A stretch of DNA of 59,475 bases from Streptomyces silaceus (GTDB taxonomy: Bacteria > Actinomycetota > Actinomycetes > Streptomycetales > Streptomycetaceae). A model generated the notes under the pieces. The model saw only the letters and a list, made by a program, of their open reading frames with translations. It was not told the origin of the DNA and made no database searches. The stretch covers positions 1-59,475 of the forward strand of contig NZ_LIRJ01000184.1 in assembly GCF_001419745.1 (NCBI RefSeq). Reading direction: 5' to 3'. The position numbers and the translations under genes are program-made. Positions 16,388-25,504 of this stretch are shown here, piece after piece; position 1 is the first letter of the stretch, and each line of letters opens with the position of its first letter.

Positions 16388-19090
16388 GTGGGGGTTGGTG
16401 TGGCAGGTCGGGATCTGCGCGCGCTGTTCAGTACGAACGACCGCACGCTTGGGGCTGCGGAGGCGTTCACGAACCGGCAGGCGCAGTGGGGGTTCGTGGT
16501 CGCCGCGCTCGCCGAGCATCTGCGGCATGTCAACAGTCCTGCCTTCGCTCCGGATGACCTGGAGGCCGCCCGAGACAACGTGGTGGTCTTCCATGGGATC
16601 GGTGGCATCGGGAAGTCCACGTTGTCGCGCAAGTTCGAGGCGTCCCTTGCCGAACCGGGGCAGCGCCCCGCCCAGTGGAGTGCCCCCGCATGGGGCGGAG
16701 CGCGGATCCTGCCCGTACGAATCGATCTCGCGCGCTCCGCGAATCCCGACTTCGAGAAGGTCGTGCTCAGCGTGCGCCTCGCGCTGGCCGCGATCGGCCG
16801 GCCTCTGCCTGCCTTCGACGTGGCGTTACGCCGTTACTGGGAGCATCAGCATCCAGGGGATCCGCTGGAGGACTTCCTCAACCGCGGCGGCCTGACCGCC
16901 CGGTTCGGCAAGGCGTTGCCGCAGCAGATGCAGTCCGCGCTCGCCGATGTCGCCCAGGCCCTAATGCTGCCGGGCACGGTGGGCTCTGCGATCGGGCAGG
17001 TGACCGGGGCGCTCGTCGGAGCGCTGCGCGAGCGTCGGCAGACCGTGCGGGCGCTCGCTGGCTGCGTACGCCTGGCTGATCTCCTGGAGAGCGAACCGGA
17101 TCTGGACTCCCTGTCCTACTACCCGCACCTGCTTGCCTGGGAGCTTGCCCGGCTACCCACCGCGAAGAAGGTCACTCCAGTGGTCTTGATGGATGCCTTC
17201 GAGGAGATCGGGGACCGCACCCACCGGGACTTTGAACGCCTCCTGCAGCGCCTGGTGTGGCTGATGCCGAATGCCTTCTTCGTCATCACCGGCCGCTCCC
17301 GCCTGCAGTGGGCCGACGAAGCCCTTCAGGGCCAGCTCGACTTCACCGGACCCGCCGCCTGGCCCGGCCTGGTTGCTCACGACATTCCCCAGACCCGTGC
17401 GGAGTTCCCCGCCCCCGGCCGTGAACGGCAGATGCTGATCGGCGACTTCTCCTTCGAGGATTGCGACGACTACCTCGCCCGCCGCCTCTCCGTAAACGGC
17501 CACCCCTTGATCGGCGATGCCATTCGAAGGGTGATCGGACAGCGCTCGCACGGCCTGCCGTTGTACCTGGACCTCTCCGTGATGAGGTTCCTGGAACTCC
17601 GACGCAACGGGCATACCCCACAGCCGACCGACTTCGACCACGACTTCCCCGCGCTGATTGCCCGTACTCTCTCCGACCTCACCGCCCCCGAGCGCCACGT
17701 CTTGCGCTCCGCCAGCCTCTTTTCCTCCTTCGACGTCGCCCTGGCCACCCGGGCTGCGGGGCTCCCCCAAGAAGCGCCGGCGCTGCGGCTCGTCGAGCGT
17801 CCCTTCGTACGAGAGACGCCCTACGGCCTGTGGCCCTTCTACCTGCACGCCCTCATCCGCGCGACGATCCGGGGCGCCGACGACCAGACCGACGACCGAT
17901 GGTCTCCGGCCGACTGGCAGCAGGCCGCCGTCCGGGCCCTCGCCGTTCTTGGAGAGCAGTGGAGCAGCGGCTCGGACCGCGATCGCCTACTGCTCGTGGG
18001 CTGCTTGCGCCAGGGACTGGCGATCGCCCGTGACTACCGTCTCGACCTCGGCTGGCTCATCGAGGCCGCCTGGACCTACATCGGCGACTCCGTATGGGAG
18101 CCGCTGGACTTGGCCGCCGGCTCCGAAGCGGAGGGCGTCACAGCCACATCCGCTGACGTGCTGGTGGAGTTGCTCAGTGCGCTCGCCCGCAGGCAGCACG
18201 AGAACCGCGCCCGCACAGTGGAGCGCCTGGTCGCAGTGGCTGACACCGGGCTGCTGCCCGTGGAATTGCACGAGGTCGCCATCTACTACCGGGCCAAGGC
18301 GCAGCGCGACCTCGGGCACACCGAGGGATCCCGCCAGGGGATGCAGGTGGTCGCCGCAGGTGGCGGACGTCTCGCAGCGAATGCCCGCCGTGGGCTCGCC
18401 CATCTCTCCCGACTCGCCGGCGACTTCCCGACCGCTCTTCAGGCGGCCGAACACTTGGGCTGGGCGGGCCGGCACCACCGCGTCGTCGGCGACGTGCGAT
18501 GGGTACAGGGCGACATGGCCTCGGCTGCAGAAGCTTTTGGGGCAGCCCGCGCGGAAGGCGAGGAACACGGCAAGAACGGGGAGGCGGCCATGTCACAGGC
18601 CATGCGGGCCTTCACCCTCGCCTTCGCGACCGACCCCACCACCGATGATGAGATCGACCTCGCTGAAAACCTCCTGTCCCGGGTCGACCTGCGCGCTGCG
18701 ACCCTGGACGTACGGATCGCAGCCCTCCTGCGCGACGCTGGCACGGATATGGGAGCCGAGGACAGGGCGCAGGTACTGGCCGCAGAGATCAGTACGTCGG
18801 GGCTGCTCTTCGTCCAGGCCAAGCTCGAGTTGGCACGCGCCTTCCATCACGCCATCCGCGACGGCCAGGCGGGCGTCGCGTCCAGCATCAGTCGACTCCG
18901 TGAGATGACCCGTGAGGGCTACTACGCCTACTACGTCGACATCGCCCACTTCATGGCCGACCTCCCGCTCGACAGTCCCTCCCGCGCACGGTGGCTCGAC
19001 GAGCAGCGGACAGTACGCCAACGCTGGCGCAGCATGGTCATCGACCGACGCGCTCTGCTCGCGTCACGGTCGGCCACCGGAACGCCGTAA
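16388..19090 (+). CDS. Large STAND-type P-loop NTPase with helical repeat C-terminus
   Basis: A 900-residue multidomain protein. Walker A is GIGGIGKST at about residues 70-78. PVVLMDAFEEIGD near 265 resembles Walker B, and FFVITGRSRL follows as a sensor-type strand. The second half (HEVAIYYRAKAQRDLGHTEG, LAHLSRLAGDFPTALQAAEHLG) is helical and TPR-like, as in STAND sensors. GTG 16388 is chosen because AGGTGA lies 6 bp upstream; TTG 16385 and GTG 16400 are alternatives. A TTA codon at 16826-16828 implies dependence on the bldA tRNA. No effector domain is recognisable at the N-terminus. A defence or signalling role is inferred. Confidence 0.8.
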   Translation: MGVGVAGRDLRALFSTNDRTLGAAEAFTNRQAQWGFVVAALAEHLRHVNSPAFAPDDLEAARDNVVVFHGIGGIGKSTLSRKFEASLAEPGQRPAQWSAPAWGGARILPVRIDLARSANPDFEKVVLSVRLALAAIGRPLPAFDVALRRYWEHQHPGDPLEDFLNRGGLTARFGKALPQQMQSALADVAQALMLPGTVGSAIGQVTGALVGALRERRQTVRALAGCVRLADLLESEPDLDSLSYYPHLLAWELARLPTAKKVTPVVLMDAFEEIGDRTHRDFERLLQRLVWLMPNAFFVITGRSRLQWADEALQGQLDFTGPAAWPGLVAHDIPQTRAEFPAPGRERQMLIGDFSFEDCDDYLARRLSVNGHPLIGDAIRRVIGQRSHGLPLYLDLSVMRFLELRRNGHTPQPTDFDHDFPALIARTLSDLTAPERHVLRSASLFSSFDVALATRAAGLPQEAPALRLVERPFVRETPYGLWPFYLHALIRATIRGADDQTDDRWSPADWQQAAVRALAVLGEQWSSGSDRDRLLLVGCLRQGLAIARDYRLDLGWLIEAAWTYIGDSVWEPLDLAAGSEAEGVTATSADVLVELLSALARRQHENRARTVERLVAVADTGLLPVELHEVAIYYRAKAQRDLGHTEGSRQGMQVVAAGGGRLAANARRGLAHLSRLAGDFPTALQAAEHLGWAGRHHRVVGDVRWVQGDMASAAEAFGAARAEGEEHGKNGEAAMSQAMRAFTLAFATDPTTDDEIDLAENLLSRVDLRAATLDVRIAALLRDAGTDMGAEDRAQVLAAEISTSGLLFVQAKLELARAFHHAIRDGQAGVASSISRLREMTREGYYAYYVDIAHFMADLPLDSPSRARWLDEQRTVRQRWRSMVIDRRALLASRSATGTP

Positions 19091-19296
19091 CCAGTCGGTG
19101 CGGCTCGAAAGCTGCCGGACGCCTCAATTGGAATGCACGAGACAGTAGTTCTGTCCGCCGTCATTCAGCCCAGTCGTTCGACTGCGAGCACAGCCGTTTC
19201 GGCTGGCTGTGGTTGTGAACCTAGTCGCGTGCGATGAAAGTGGGCGGCCCTGCCCGAGGGCGCTCGCGGTCACACACACTCCGTGCTCTGGTCGTC

Positions 19297-19602
19297 CTAC
19301 AGGTGGTCGAGGGGTTCGGCGGCGTATGTGCCGTCGCCGAGCGGGACATCGGTGAGCTCGAAGCGTTGGGACAGGCTGCCGACTCGGCGGATGACGACGC
19401 TGCCGGGGGCGCGGGTGGTTTCGTAGTACAGAGGGGTGCCGTCGGCGCCGGTGGTGCCCAGCAGACTGAAGCGGCGCAGCACGCGGGGAGCTGTCGGGGT
19501 GGTCCGGCGACGCCGGTAGAGCCAGCCGGCTGCGGCGGCGAGACCGGTGACTACCAGGCCGACTGCAGTCGGAATCAGGAACTTGTCGAAGAGCGCGGAC
19601 AC
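19297..19602 (-). CDS. Small single-pass membrane protein
   Basis: A 101-residue protein. GTG 19602 follows AGGAG by about 11 bp. The N-terminal VSALFDKFLIPTAVGLVVTG and LAAAAGWLY form one membrane helix, followed by basic RRRRTTPTAPRVLRR, so the C-terminal part is probably cytoplasmic. That part (YYETTRAPGSVVIRRVGSLS, FELTDVPLGDGTYA) is beta-rich. It is convergent with the STAND NTPase gene and about 200 bp away. I do not recognise the family; a partnership with the NTPase is only a guess. Confidence 0.6.
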   Translation of the reverse strand: MSALFDKFLIPTAVGLVVTGLAAAAGWLYRRRRTTPTAPRVLRRFSLLGTTGADGTPLYYETTRAPGSVVIRRVGSLSQRFELTDVPLGDGTYAAEPLDHL

Positions 19603-20018
19603 GGCAGCATCACTCCTGCGAGGCGGGTAGGGCTCGCCACTGCGACGGGCCGCGCCAACCATGTGGCAGGCGGGGGTAATCCGCGCAACCCCCGTTCATC
19701 TTGCTCCCCCGTCCGGGAAGTTGGGTGCGGTCGGCGGATCGTCGTACAGCGCCCTCGGTGCGTCGGCGTCGGTCGCCCAGCTTGGACGCACGACGAACGC
19801 GGACGCTGCCTCCTCGCACTCGATGCCCGGCTGGTCATGTGCCGTCGGTCACCGGTCGCTGCACTGGACGCGATGTTGCATAGGAGGTTGCGGGGAGTCG
19901 ACTGGCCATCGCTGGGTCGCCTTGCCATGCATCCGTGTCGGGCAGCCCCTGGTGCCGGCGTAGGGCAAGTTCGGGGGCGTTCGTTGGGGCGCACTTGCTC
20001 CTGTCGACGATACACATG

Positions 20019-20109
20019 AGGCATTGGTGCCCTTCCGGGAACTTGATCCAAAGACTCGGGCGTTTGATGTCCCGTACGCGAGAGCGATCCGAGCGGCTGC
20101 TCGAAGCAT
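20019..20109 (-). pseudogene. Relic of an MNT-type nucleotidyltransferase
   Basis: The minus-strand peptide RAAARIALAYGTSNARVFGS matches the start of small MNT nucleotidyltransferases, whose GS motif normally leads into a metal-binding DLDL strand. Here the DLDL part is missing in this frame and the sequence breaks into other frames. Such proteins are usually antitoxins of HEPN/MNT pairs. Only about 30 residues survive, so this is a weak call. The rest of 19603-20331 contains nothing else I can support. Confidence 0.35.
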
Positions 20110-20331
20110 GGACGGTAGCGCGGGTCGTTAGCGCCACGTCTTAACCAAGACCGGGCGGTGCATGGCACTCGTGCCGTGCGTCGTGCTGGTTTCAGGGCTG
20201 CGGATACCCAGACGCGCAGTATCGAGATGTCGCATATGGGACAGGCTGCGAGGTGGGTCTCGGGTTCGCCCGGGAGACCCCGACCAAGATCTTCTCCCGG
20301 ATTTCTCCCAAACGATCACCAGAGACGCAAG

Positions 20332-20364
20332 AAGAGCCTGATCCTCAGTGAGGATCAGGCTCTT
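20332..20364. terminator. Perfect hairpin, displaced tRNA-Pro terminator
   Basis: A perfect 16-bp inverted repeat (20332-20347 with 20349-20364, one-base loop). It lies about 16 bp beyond the 3' end of the tRNA-like half at 20381. The intact tRNA-Pro has an equivalent hairpin at the same distance, so this was the terminator of the original tRNA transcript. Confidence 0.75.
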
Positions 20365-20380
20365 GACCTGGTACTTCTCT

Positions 20381-20425
20381 GTCGGGACGGTGGGATTTGA
20401 ACCCACGACCTCTTCGTCTTGAATG
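20381..20425 (-). repeat. Displaced 3' half of tRNA-Pro; left attachment site
   Basis: On the minus strand this contains the anticodon-stem 3' side, T-arm and acceptor 3' strand of a tRNA without its 5' half. Bases 20392-20418 are identical to 49717-49743 inside the intact tRNA-Pro, a 27-bp perfect direct repeat. Flanking bases toward the terminator are also similar at both sites. The outer acceptor bases differ from the intact gene. It is the product of integration into the 3' end of tRNA-Pro. Confidence 0.85.
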
Positions 20426-20526
20426 AGGTTCGGGTGAGGTCGGCATCGGGTGGTTTGGTGTTCTGTCTGGTCAGAGCGTTGGGGGGGTGATGGTCTCGGA
20501 TGGTGTCGAAGGGGCTTGGGGGGCGG

Positions 20527-20537
20527 GTTGGCTCCCA
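20527..20537. promoter_or_regulatory. Candidate integrase arm-type motif near left end
   Basis: GTTGGCTCCCA occurs about 110 bp inside the left core site. The same motif occurs at 49613-49623 near the right core site. Occurrence near both ends is what arm-binding sites of a tyrosine integrase would show. No other function is apparent in 20426-20725, which is otherwise without a supported gene. Confidence 0.42.
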
Positions 20538-20725
20538 GCGGGACATGTGGCATGGGCCGGAGACTCCGCTCGTCGCGGCGTATTGGGTTCCATGGAATCC
20601 CTGGCTCTGCGCGTAGGGCTGTCGCAGCAGCTCGTTCGCTCTGACCCGCATTGACAGGCAGCCTGTCGGCGCCCTGGGCCCGAGCTTCACCTCCGCCGAC
20701 TAGTTATACGCCCAACTGGAAGAGG

Positions 20726-22987
20726 CTATTGCGTGTCGTCAAGCTTGCGCATCAGCGCTGCGACCACCGCATGATCACGTGTGGCGTTAGTACGCTTGGG
20801 CTGATCCTGCTGGACCTGGTGTGTTTGAATCCGCTCACTCCGCTCCGCTTCCTGAAGCGCGATCAAGCGCTCAACTCTGCTGTACACGGTGGCGAACTCT
20901 TCCGGTAGCTCGTCCTTGGCGCCGTGCTCCGTGAGGAAATCCACCAGCTCCTTCCACGGTTCCAGGTCCCTAACATGCGGCTCGCGCTCCGGCAGCGCGG
21001 CGAGTCGGCGCAGCTCCTTCAGGGCGCACTGGACCAGGCCCTCGGTCACCGGTTCACGGATTGCTCGGGAGGGCGTCTGGCGTAGCCACTCGTACAACGC
21101 GATGGACTGATACCAGTCGCCAGCCTCGACGCTTATCTCGACCTCGCTGCGAATACTTTCAGCCACTTTCTTCCGGAAGCGTTCGGCGTATTCCTCCGGT
21201 ACCAATCGGCTGGCGCTGAGAGAATCGGCCAGACTCTCCAAGTGGGAGAAGTACTCGTAGTAAGTGAACGGGGGGAGTGTCTCGCTCATTACGTACGCGG
21301 CAAGTGTCGAGGAGTTCAGCAAGCCAGCCGTCTCCAGAACCCACTGCAGGTGGGTCGACTGGCTTTCGTCCTCATCGGACAAACTGGTCTCTGGGCCTTC
21401 CAACTCCATGATGATGGCTGCCACGGCCGACTCATGCTCCCGCAGCCAAGCCAGGATGCCCGCCCCGTCGGCTAAATCAGCTGCGTCGATGAGTCGATGT
21501 ACCTGTTCCTCGTAGATAAGTGCCTTGAGTAGATCCGCCAAGCGGGTCCGTCCTGCGTCGAGATGGAAGCGGACATAGTCCTCGATCGAGGGGTTGTGGA
21601 ACGCTACCTGGCCCCGCTCGACCGAAACCATGGTCCCGTCCAGCACCTGAAGAGCCCTGCGGAACGTCCGGCCGTCCGCTGACTGATCCATTTCCTTGCG
21701 GTAGATCTGCCAGGATGCCTCAAGGCTGTCCAGACCAGCGGACCCAAACGTGAACAGCACCTCGAGCAGGTGGACAGCCTCGTCAGTCAGCTCGTTCTCC
21801 ACGATGCGTTCCCAGACACGGCGAGGGTTGTCCAGGTTTTCCAGCATCGCTGCGGCGACGTCCTGACCCTTGCGTGCGGATAGCCGGAGAGTTTCCTCTA
21901 CCAGACGAGGATTGAAGTTCCTATGCTCGATCACCATGGGCCAGACCTCCGGATCGGCAAACCGGCGCTTCATCTCTTGCGTTAGCGGCGAATGGTGAAC
22001 ATGGTTGTAAAGGATCTGGCCTCGTACGCGTAGACTCAGGTCGGTCAGCTGGATCACGCTGATCGCGTCAGACACATCCTGCGCCGTCAGCCGGTCGTGC
22101 CGGAGACGAGCGTGCTCCAGTATGTAGTCGCGGGTCGTCATCACCAGTGCTTTGCCGGGGGTTTCCTGGATCTCGCGGATCACTGACTGGAGGCGGTTGT
22201 CCTCGTTCTTGTTGAACGGTGCGTCCAGGGTTGTACGACCCAGGAAGTCGTCGTAAAGGAAAACTTGCCGGGTCCCGTCGCGCCACAGGGTGCCGATCTC
22301 ATCGACGTCCTGGGAGATCTCGTGGACCTCGTAGCCGTTGCCCACCAGCCAGGCCGCGAGCATCAGAGCCACTGTCGTCTTGCCCACCCCAGGGATGCCG
22401 ACGATGACGCAGACCTGCTGGGTGTCCAGAAGCTGCTTGGCCCGTTCGAAGCCCTCGTGCGGGACAAACGTGTCGGCGACTTGTCGCAGCCGCTTCTGCA
22501 GCCATGATGAGCGCAGGTACTGATCCTGGTTCAGCACGGTCTGAAGGACGGCGGTGCTGCTCAGCCAGAGTCGGAAGTGCCGTCGGACCAGGTTGGGGCG
22601 GAGTAGTAGTTCGGCGACGATCTCGTCCAAGCCGTACAGGTCGCCAGTGCTGTGTACGTGAGGGGCGAAGGCGTCGCGGAGTTCTTCCTTGCCGTCGACG
22701 GTCAGGCCGACCGTCGTGGCGACGATGTAACGGTCAGGTGCAAGTGCGCGGACCTTGGGCAGTTCATCCTTGATCAGGCGTCCGATCAGCGTCTTCTGGG
22801 TCGCGCGCGGCCAGTGCTTGCACTGCACGATGGTCGTCCCGGCGGGGGCGGCGTGCCGCAGGTCGATGCCACGGTCCCGGCCGCGCGGGAAGATTTCCAG
22901 CGGTATACCGAGAACATCACTGAACAGATCACGGCAGACCACCTCGAAGTCATGGTCTGTCAACCGCCCCAACTCGAAGGAATCCAC
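20726..22987 (-). CDS. Restriction endonuclease-STAND NTPase fusion (Mrr-like N-terminus)
   Basis: A 753-residue protein. Residues 10-60 hold a PD-(D/E)XK-type nuclease core: FEVVCRDLF, RGRDRGIDLR (Asp42) and VQCKHW (Gln55, Lys57). Residues 197-205 are Walker A GIPGVGKTT and VFLYDDFLG at 242-250 is Walker B. This fits the nSTAND3-type NTPase, and the remaining 450 residues form a helical sensor region. GTG 22987 has GGAG about 10 bp upstream. Proteins of this design act as phage sensors that unleash a nuclease. It lies at the left end of the island, pointing to the att site, apart from the dnd operons. Confidence 0.82.
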   Translation of the reverse strand: MDSFELGRLTDHDFEVVCRDLFSDVLGIPLEIFPRGRDRGIDLRHAAPAGTTIVQCKHWPRATQKTLIGRLIKDELPKVRALAPDRYIVATTVGLTVDGKEELRDAFAPHVHSTGDLYGLDEIVAELLLRPNLVRRHFRLWLSSTAVLQTVLNQDQYLRSSWLQKRLRQVADTFVPHEGFERAKQLLDTQQVCVIVGIPGVGKTTVALMLAAWLVGNGYEVHEISQDVDEIGTLWRDGTRQVFLYDDFLGRTTLDAPFNKNEDNRLQSVIREIQETPGKALVMTTRDYILEHARLRHDRLTAQDVSDAISVIQLTDLSLRVRGQILYNHVHHSPLTQEMKRRFADPEVWPMVIEHRNFNPRLVEETLRLSARKGQDVAAAMLENLDNPRRVWERIVENELTDEAVHLLEVLFTFGSAGLDSLEASWQIYRKEMDQSADGRTFRRALQVLDGTMVSVERGQVAFHNPSIEDYVRFHLDAGRTRLADLLKALIYEEQVHRLIDAADLADGAGILAWLREHESAVAAIIMELEGPETSLSDEDESQSTHLQWVLETAGLLNSSTLAAYVMSETLPPFTYYEYFSHLESLADSLSASRLVPEEYAERFRKKVAESIRSEVEISVEAGDWYQSIALYEWLRQTPSRAIREPVTEGLVQCALKELRRLAALPEREPHVRDLEPWKELVDFLTEHGAKDELPEEFATVYSRVERLIALQEAERSERIQTHQVQQDQPKRTNATRDHAVVAALMRKLDDTQ

Positions 22988-23106
22988 GTCGTGTTCGCTC
23001 CGTCAGTGCCGCTACCGGCCTTCATTCTCCCGCAGCGGTCCGGGTTCCGGCGACGGGGCGGGTCTTTCCTCCGGATTCTCTGCAGGGCGACGTTCGATGG
23101 AAGCGG

Positions 23107-23690
23107 TCAGCTGTCGGGTGGGCGCTGGAGTGCCTCCAGCGGCAGGCGGGCTTCCGGAACGGCGGCTTCGCCATCGAAGCGGACGCCCTCGGCTGCCAGG
23201 ACCGCCATGGGTGTGTCCATGCGTGTCGGGTCGCTTCACCGGAAGCCAGCGCTGACGCGCCCAGCCGCGGTGAGGGCCCGCCAGGCGTTGGGGCATCGAT
23301 TACAGGTGGCCAGGTGGGTGCCGACCGGAACGGCGTGGCTGCCTGTAACGGATGCCACGTCGCCGTAAGTCGTCCACCGTCCAGGCGGGATGGTGCCCAG
23401 CAGGGTGTGGAGGCTCGTCCAATCCTTGCGCACGCTGCTGAGTTGCTGGGCCAGGTCTGCGAGGCTGGCCCCTTCCAATGCCGCCCATTCGTCGGGATCG
23501 ACCGTGTTCGGGACGTTGTCGATGTCGACGTCCCACCAGGTCGTGCCCTGTATCCCGTCCGGTGTCCGGCCCGTCACACATCCTGAAGATGTGGTTGGCC
23601 AGCCCTGTTGGCGTGTAGTGCTTGTCATCCGCGTGCCAAGTCAGGGATTTGGCCGAGTTGTTGTTCCAAGTAGCTGTCGCAAGGCTGCCA
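23107..23690 (-). pseudogene. Truncated, frameshifted gene with MGMT/alkyltransferase-like C-terminus
   Basis: Coding traces run from about 23690 (TWHADDKHYTPTGLANHIFR). They shift frame near 23585 and continue as GIQGTTWWDVDIDNVPNTV and then the alkyltransferase-like block IPPGRWTTYGDVASVTGSHA ... CPNAWRALTAAGRVSAGFR. An in-frame TGA at 23236-23238 replaces the Trp expected after GFR. The same frame then continues SDPTRMDTPMAVLAAEGVRF to a stop at 23107. The cysteine of true MGMT (PCHR) is absent. The N-terminus is missing and abuts an IS relic. Confidence 0.62.
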
Positions 23691-23760
23691 TCCCCACCCA
23701 GGCGAGGATGGCCTCGCGGACGGATTGCGGTGCGCCGTGTCTCGGAGTCAGATGCAGTCT

Positions 23761-24186
23761 TGTCCCGTCCGGCAGTAGGCCGACGGCGACGAGTAGCGGC
23801 ACGGGGTGAACGTGCAGGTCGTCACGGACCCAGCCGGCGAGATTCTGTGGCTGTAGCCGGCATTGCCTGGCCGGACCCACGATCTGACCGCCGCCCGCAC
23901 CCACCAGATCCTCCGGATCTGCGCGCGCCAAGCCGTCCCGATCCTCGCCGACATGGCCTACATCGGTGCGGGCGACTGGGCCACCACCGCCAAACGCCGC
24001 CCGCCAGGCGGTGAACTCACCCTCACTGAGCGGACCGAGAACCGGGCCCTGTCCACGGCCCGGGCACCTGTCGAACGAGGCATGGCACGGCTGAAGTCCT
24101 GGCAGATCTTCCGCAGATCCCGCATCAGCCCCAACCGCATGAGCGTCATCACCAAAGCCGTCCTCACTCTGGAGAAGCAACGCTGA
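23761..24186 (+). pseudogene. Decayed IS5-like DDE transposase, C-terminal part
   Basis: The frame reads RHGVNVQVVTDPAGEILWL, then a TAG at 23854-23856, then PALPGRTHDLTAARTH, VPILADMAYIGAGDW and ARAPVERGMARLKSWQIFRR. This matches the C-terminal half of IS5-group DDE_Tnp_4 transposases. Further in-frame stops occur at 23794 and 23776. The N-terminal half and both inverted repeats are not recognisable. The IS probably inserted into or next to the alkyltransferase-like gene and both then decayed. Confidence 0.72.
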
Positions 24187-24758
24187 AAAGGCTCACCCAC
24201 TCCGGTAGGCGCTGTCGTTCGAGGAGCCCTTCCGCGGCTAGCCCGGTCGGTGAGATCGGTGTTGCCAACCGGCCTGCAACGACGAAGAGATGATCCACGC
24301 TTCCCCCTCGTCTGCTTGGCCGCGTCATGCCGGGCGTCCAGAGCGTACCTGCAGGTTGAGCCCTTGGGCAGTCCGTTGCGTCCGACCCCGAACCACTCCC
24401 AACGGTCCCACACTGCAAAACCTCTACCAGAAGAAATCAGTGATATGGGGAAATTACTTCTCCGATTGCCTCCGGGATTTTGGTGCTTCGATTGGTGGAA
24501 CTGGAGCTGTAACTAAGTCCGGGAGGGGGATCGCTCACAGCAGACGCGAACCAGTGGATACCTTGATCGATGTCATGTCAACGTAGAGGTGTTCGGAAAA
24601 AGCCCGGTTGGTGGCCGGGGTTGGCTTAACTTGAAGACCCTCCAGGTGTCCGTGCGGTCGTTCGCATTGGAAATCCCCGACGTGTTCCGAACGGAATGGT
24701 CCAGATCAAGTGTATTGGAGTTCTGTCTTTGGGATCAGATAGTCCGATTGAGAAGAGG
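24187..24758. other. Unassigned interval between IS relic and CxxC protein gene
   Basis: About 570 bp. A minus-strand stretch near 24290-24413 could encode a fragment (WDRWEWFGVGRNGLPKG) that I do not recognise. From 24430 onward base composition is less GC-rich and no frame shows coding bias. It may hold the promoter of the gene at 24759. No hairpin or repeat stands out. Confidence 0.4.
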
Positions 24759-25271
24759 ATGAACGCCCCGTTGCCGTCATGGCTTGCTAGCCGCCCCCGT
24801 GATCATAGGGGCTATCCGATCACTTATGTAACAGTGATCCGGATCGATGGTCGTCCGGATTTCACCGAGGTCGACGGAGCTCGGCGCCTGGAATGTATCC
24901 GCGACGGGCTATGCGGTCTGTGTGGTGAACCTCTCCGGTACTGGCGAGCGGTGATCGGTGGCCCAGTAGTGATCAGAAGTCGCCTGACGCTGGATCCTCC
25001 CATGCACGTTGAATGTGCAGTCTTTGCGGCCACGGACCGGATTGCCGGTTGCCCGTTTCTGCTGCACATGGGTTCTGCCCGCTATTCAAGAATAGAGGCC
25101 GGGGCAGGTTCGCCCACGCGCCCCAGTCGCATGTTTCTAGCTACGACTCGGTCTCACAGATTGGAGCACGCTGGCGACGATGTCCTAGCGCGCTGCGCGA
25201 CGTTCAAGGAGGTGTGGGAGATTCTAGACGGAAGCCTAGTCCGGCTTCGATATTCCGCTGATTTGCCGTAG
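24759..25271 (+). CDS. Cys-cluster protein of unknown function, mobile-element type
   Basis: A 170-residue soluble protein. It starts MNAPLPSWLASRPRDHRGYP and contains CGLCGEPL followed by MHVECAVFA. This is a Cys/His arrangement that could bind zinc, as in HNH-like or treble-clef folds, although no catalytic HNH is evident. Similar proteins recur in Streptomyces mobile regions, as far as I remember. ATG 24759 is preferred because the conserved part begins there; the frame is open to an ATG at 24696. Codon bias is weaker than in the chromosomal genes, which fits acquired DNA. Confidence 0.62.
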   Translation: MNAPLPSWLASRPRDHRGYPITYVTVIRIDGRPDFTEVDGARRLECIRDGLCGLCGEPLRYWRAVIGGPVVIRSRLTLDPPMHVECAVFAATDRIAGCPFLLHMGSARYSRIEAGAGSPTRPSRMFLATTRSHRLEHAGDDVLARCATFKEVWEILDGSLVRLRYSADLP

Positions 25272-25504
25272 CCGTGTTTTTTTGGGGTGGGAGGGGCTCG
25301 TGGACCCCATGGGCGGTCAGGTTGGCTGAGCACGGACCGATTTCCCTCTCCCCCGCTGGTTAACTCGCGAAAAGAGGCCAACCGCGGTGCTGCCGTTATC
25401 GGAGGAGCGCGCACGGTGGGCGGCATGGGTGGGGCTGTCACCGCGCTGCCATCTGTGGCGTTACAGTGCGTCCCAGCCCAGGCCGGCCACCTAAGCTGGA
25501 TGGG

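Noticed and set aside
20019..20137. An alternative small protein in another minus frame with CLMCIVDRSKC.
   Set aside because: The zinc-finger look arises from a frame that overlaps the MNT relic; no start signal or conserved neighbours support it.
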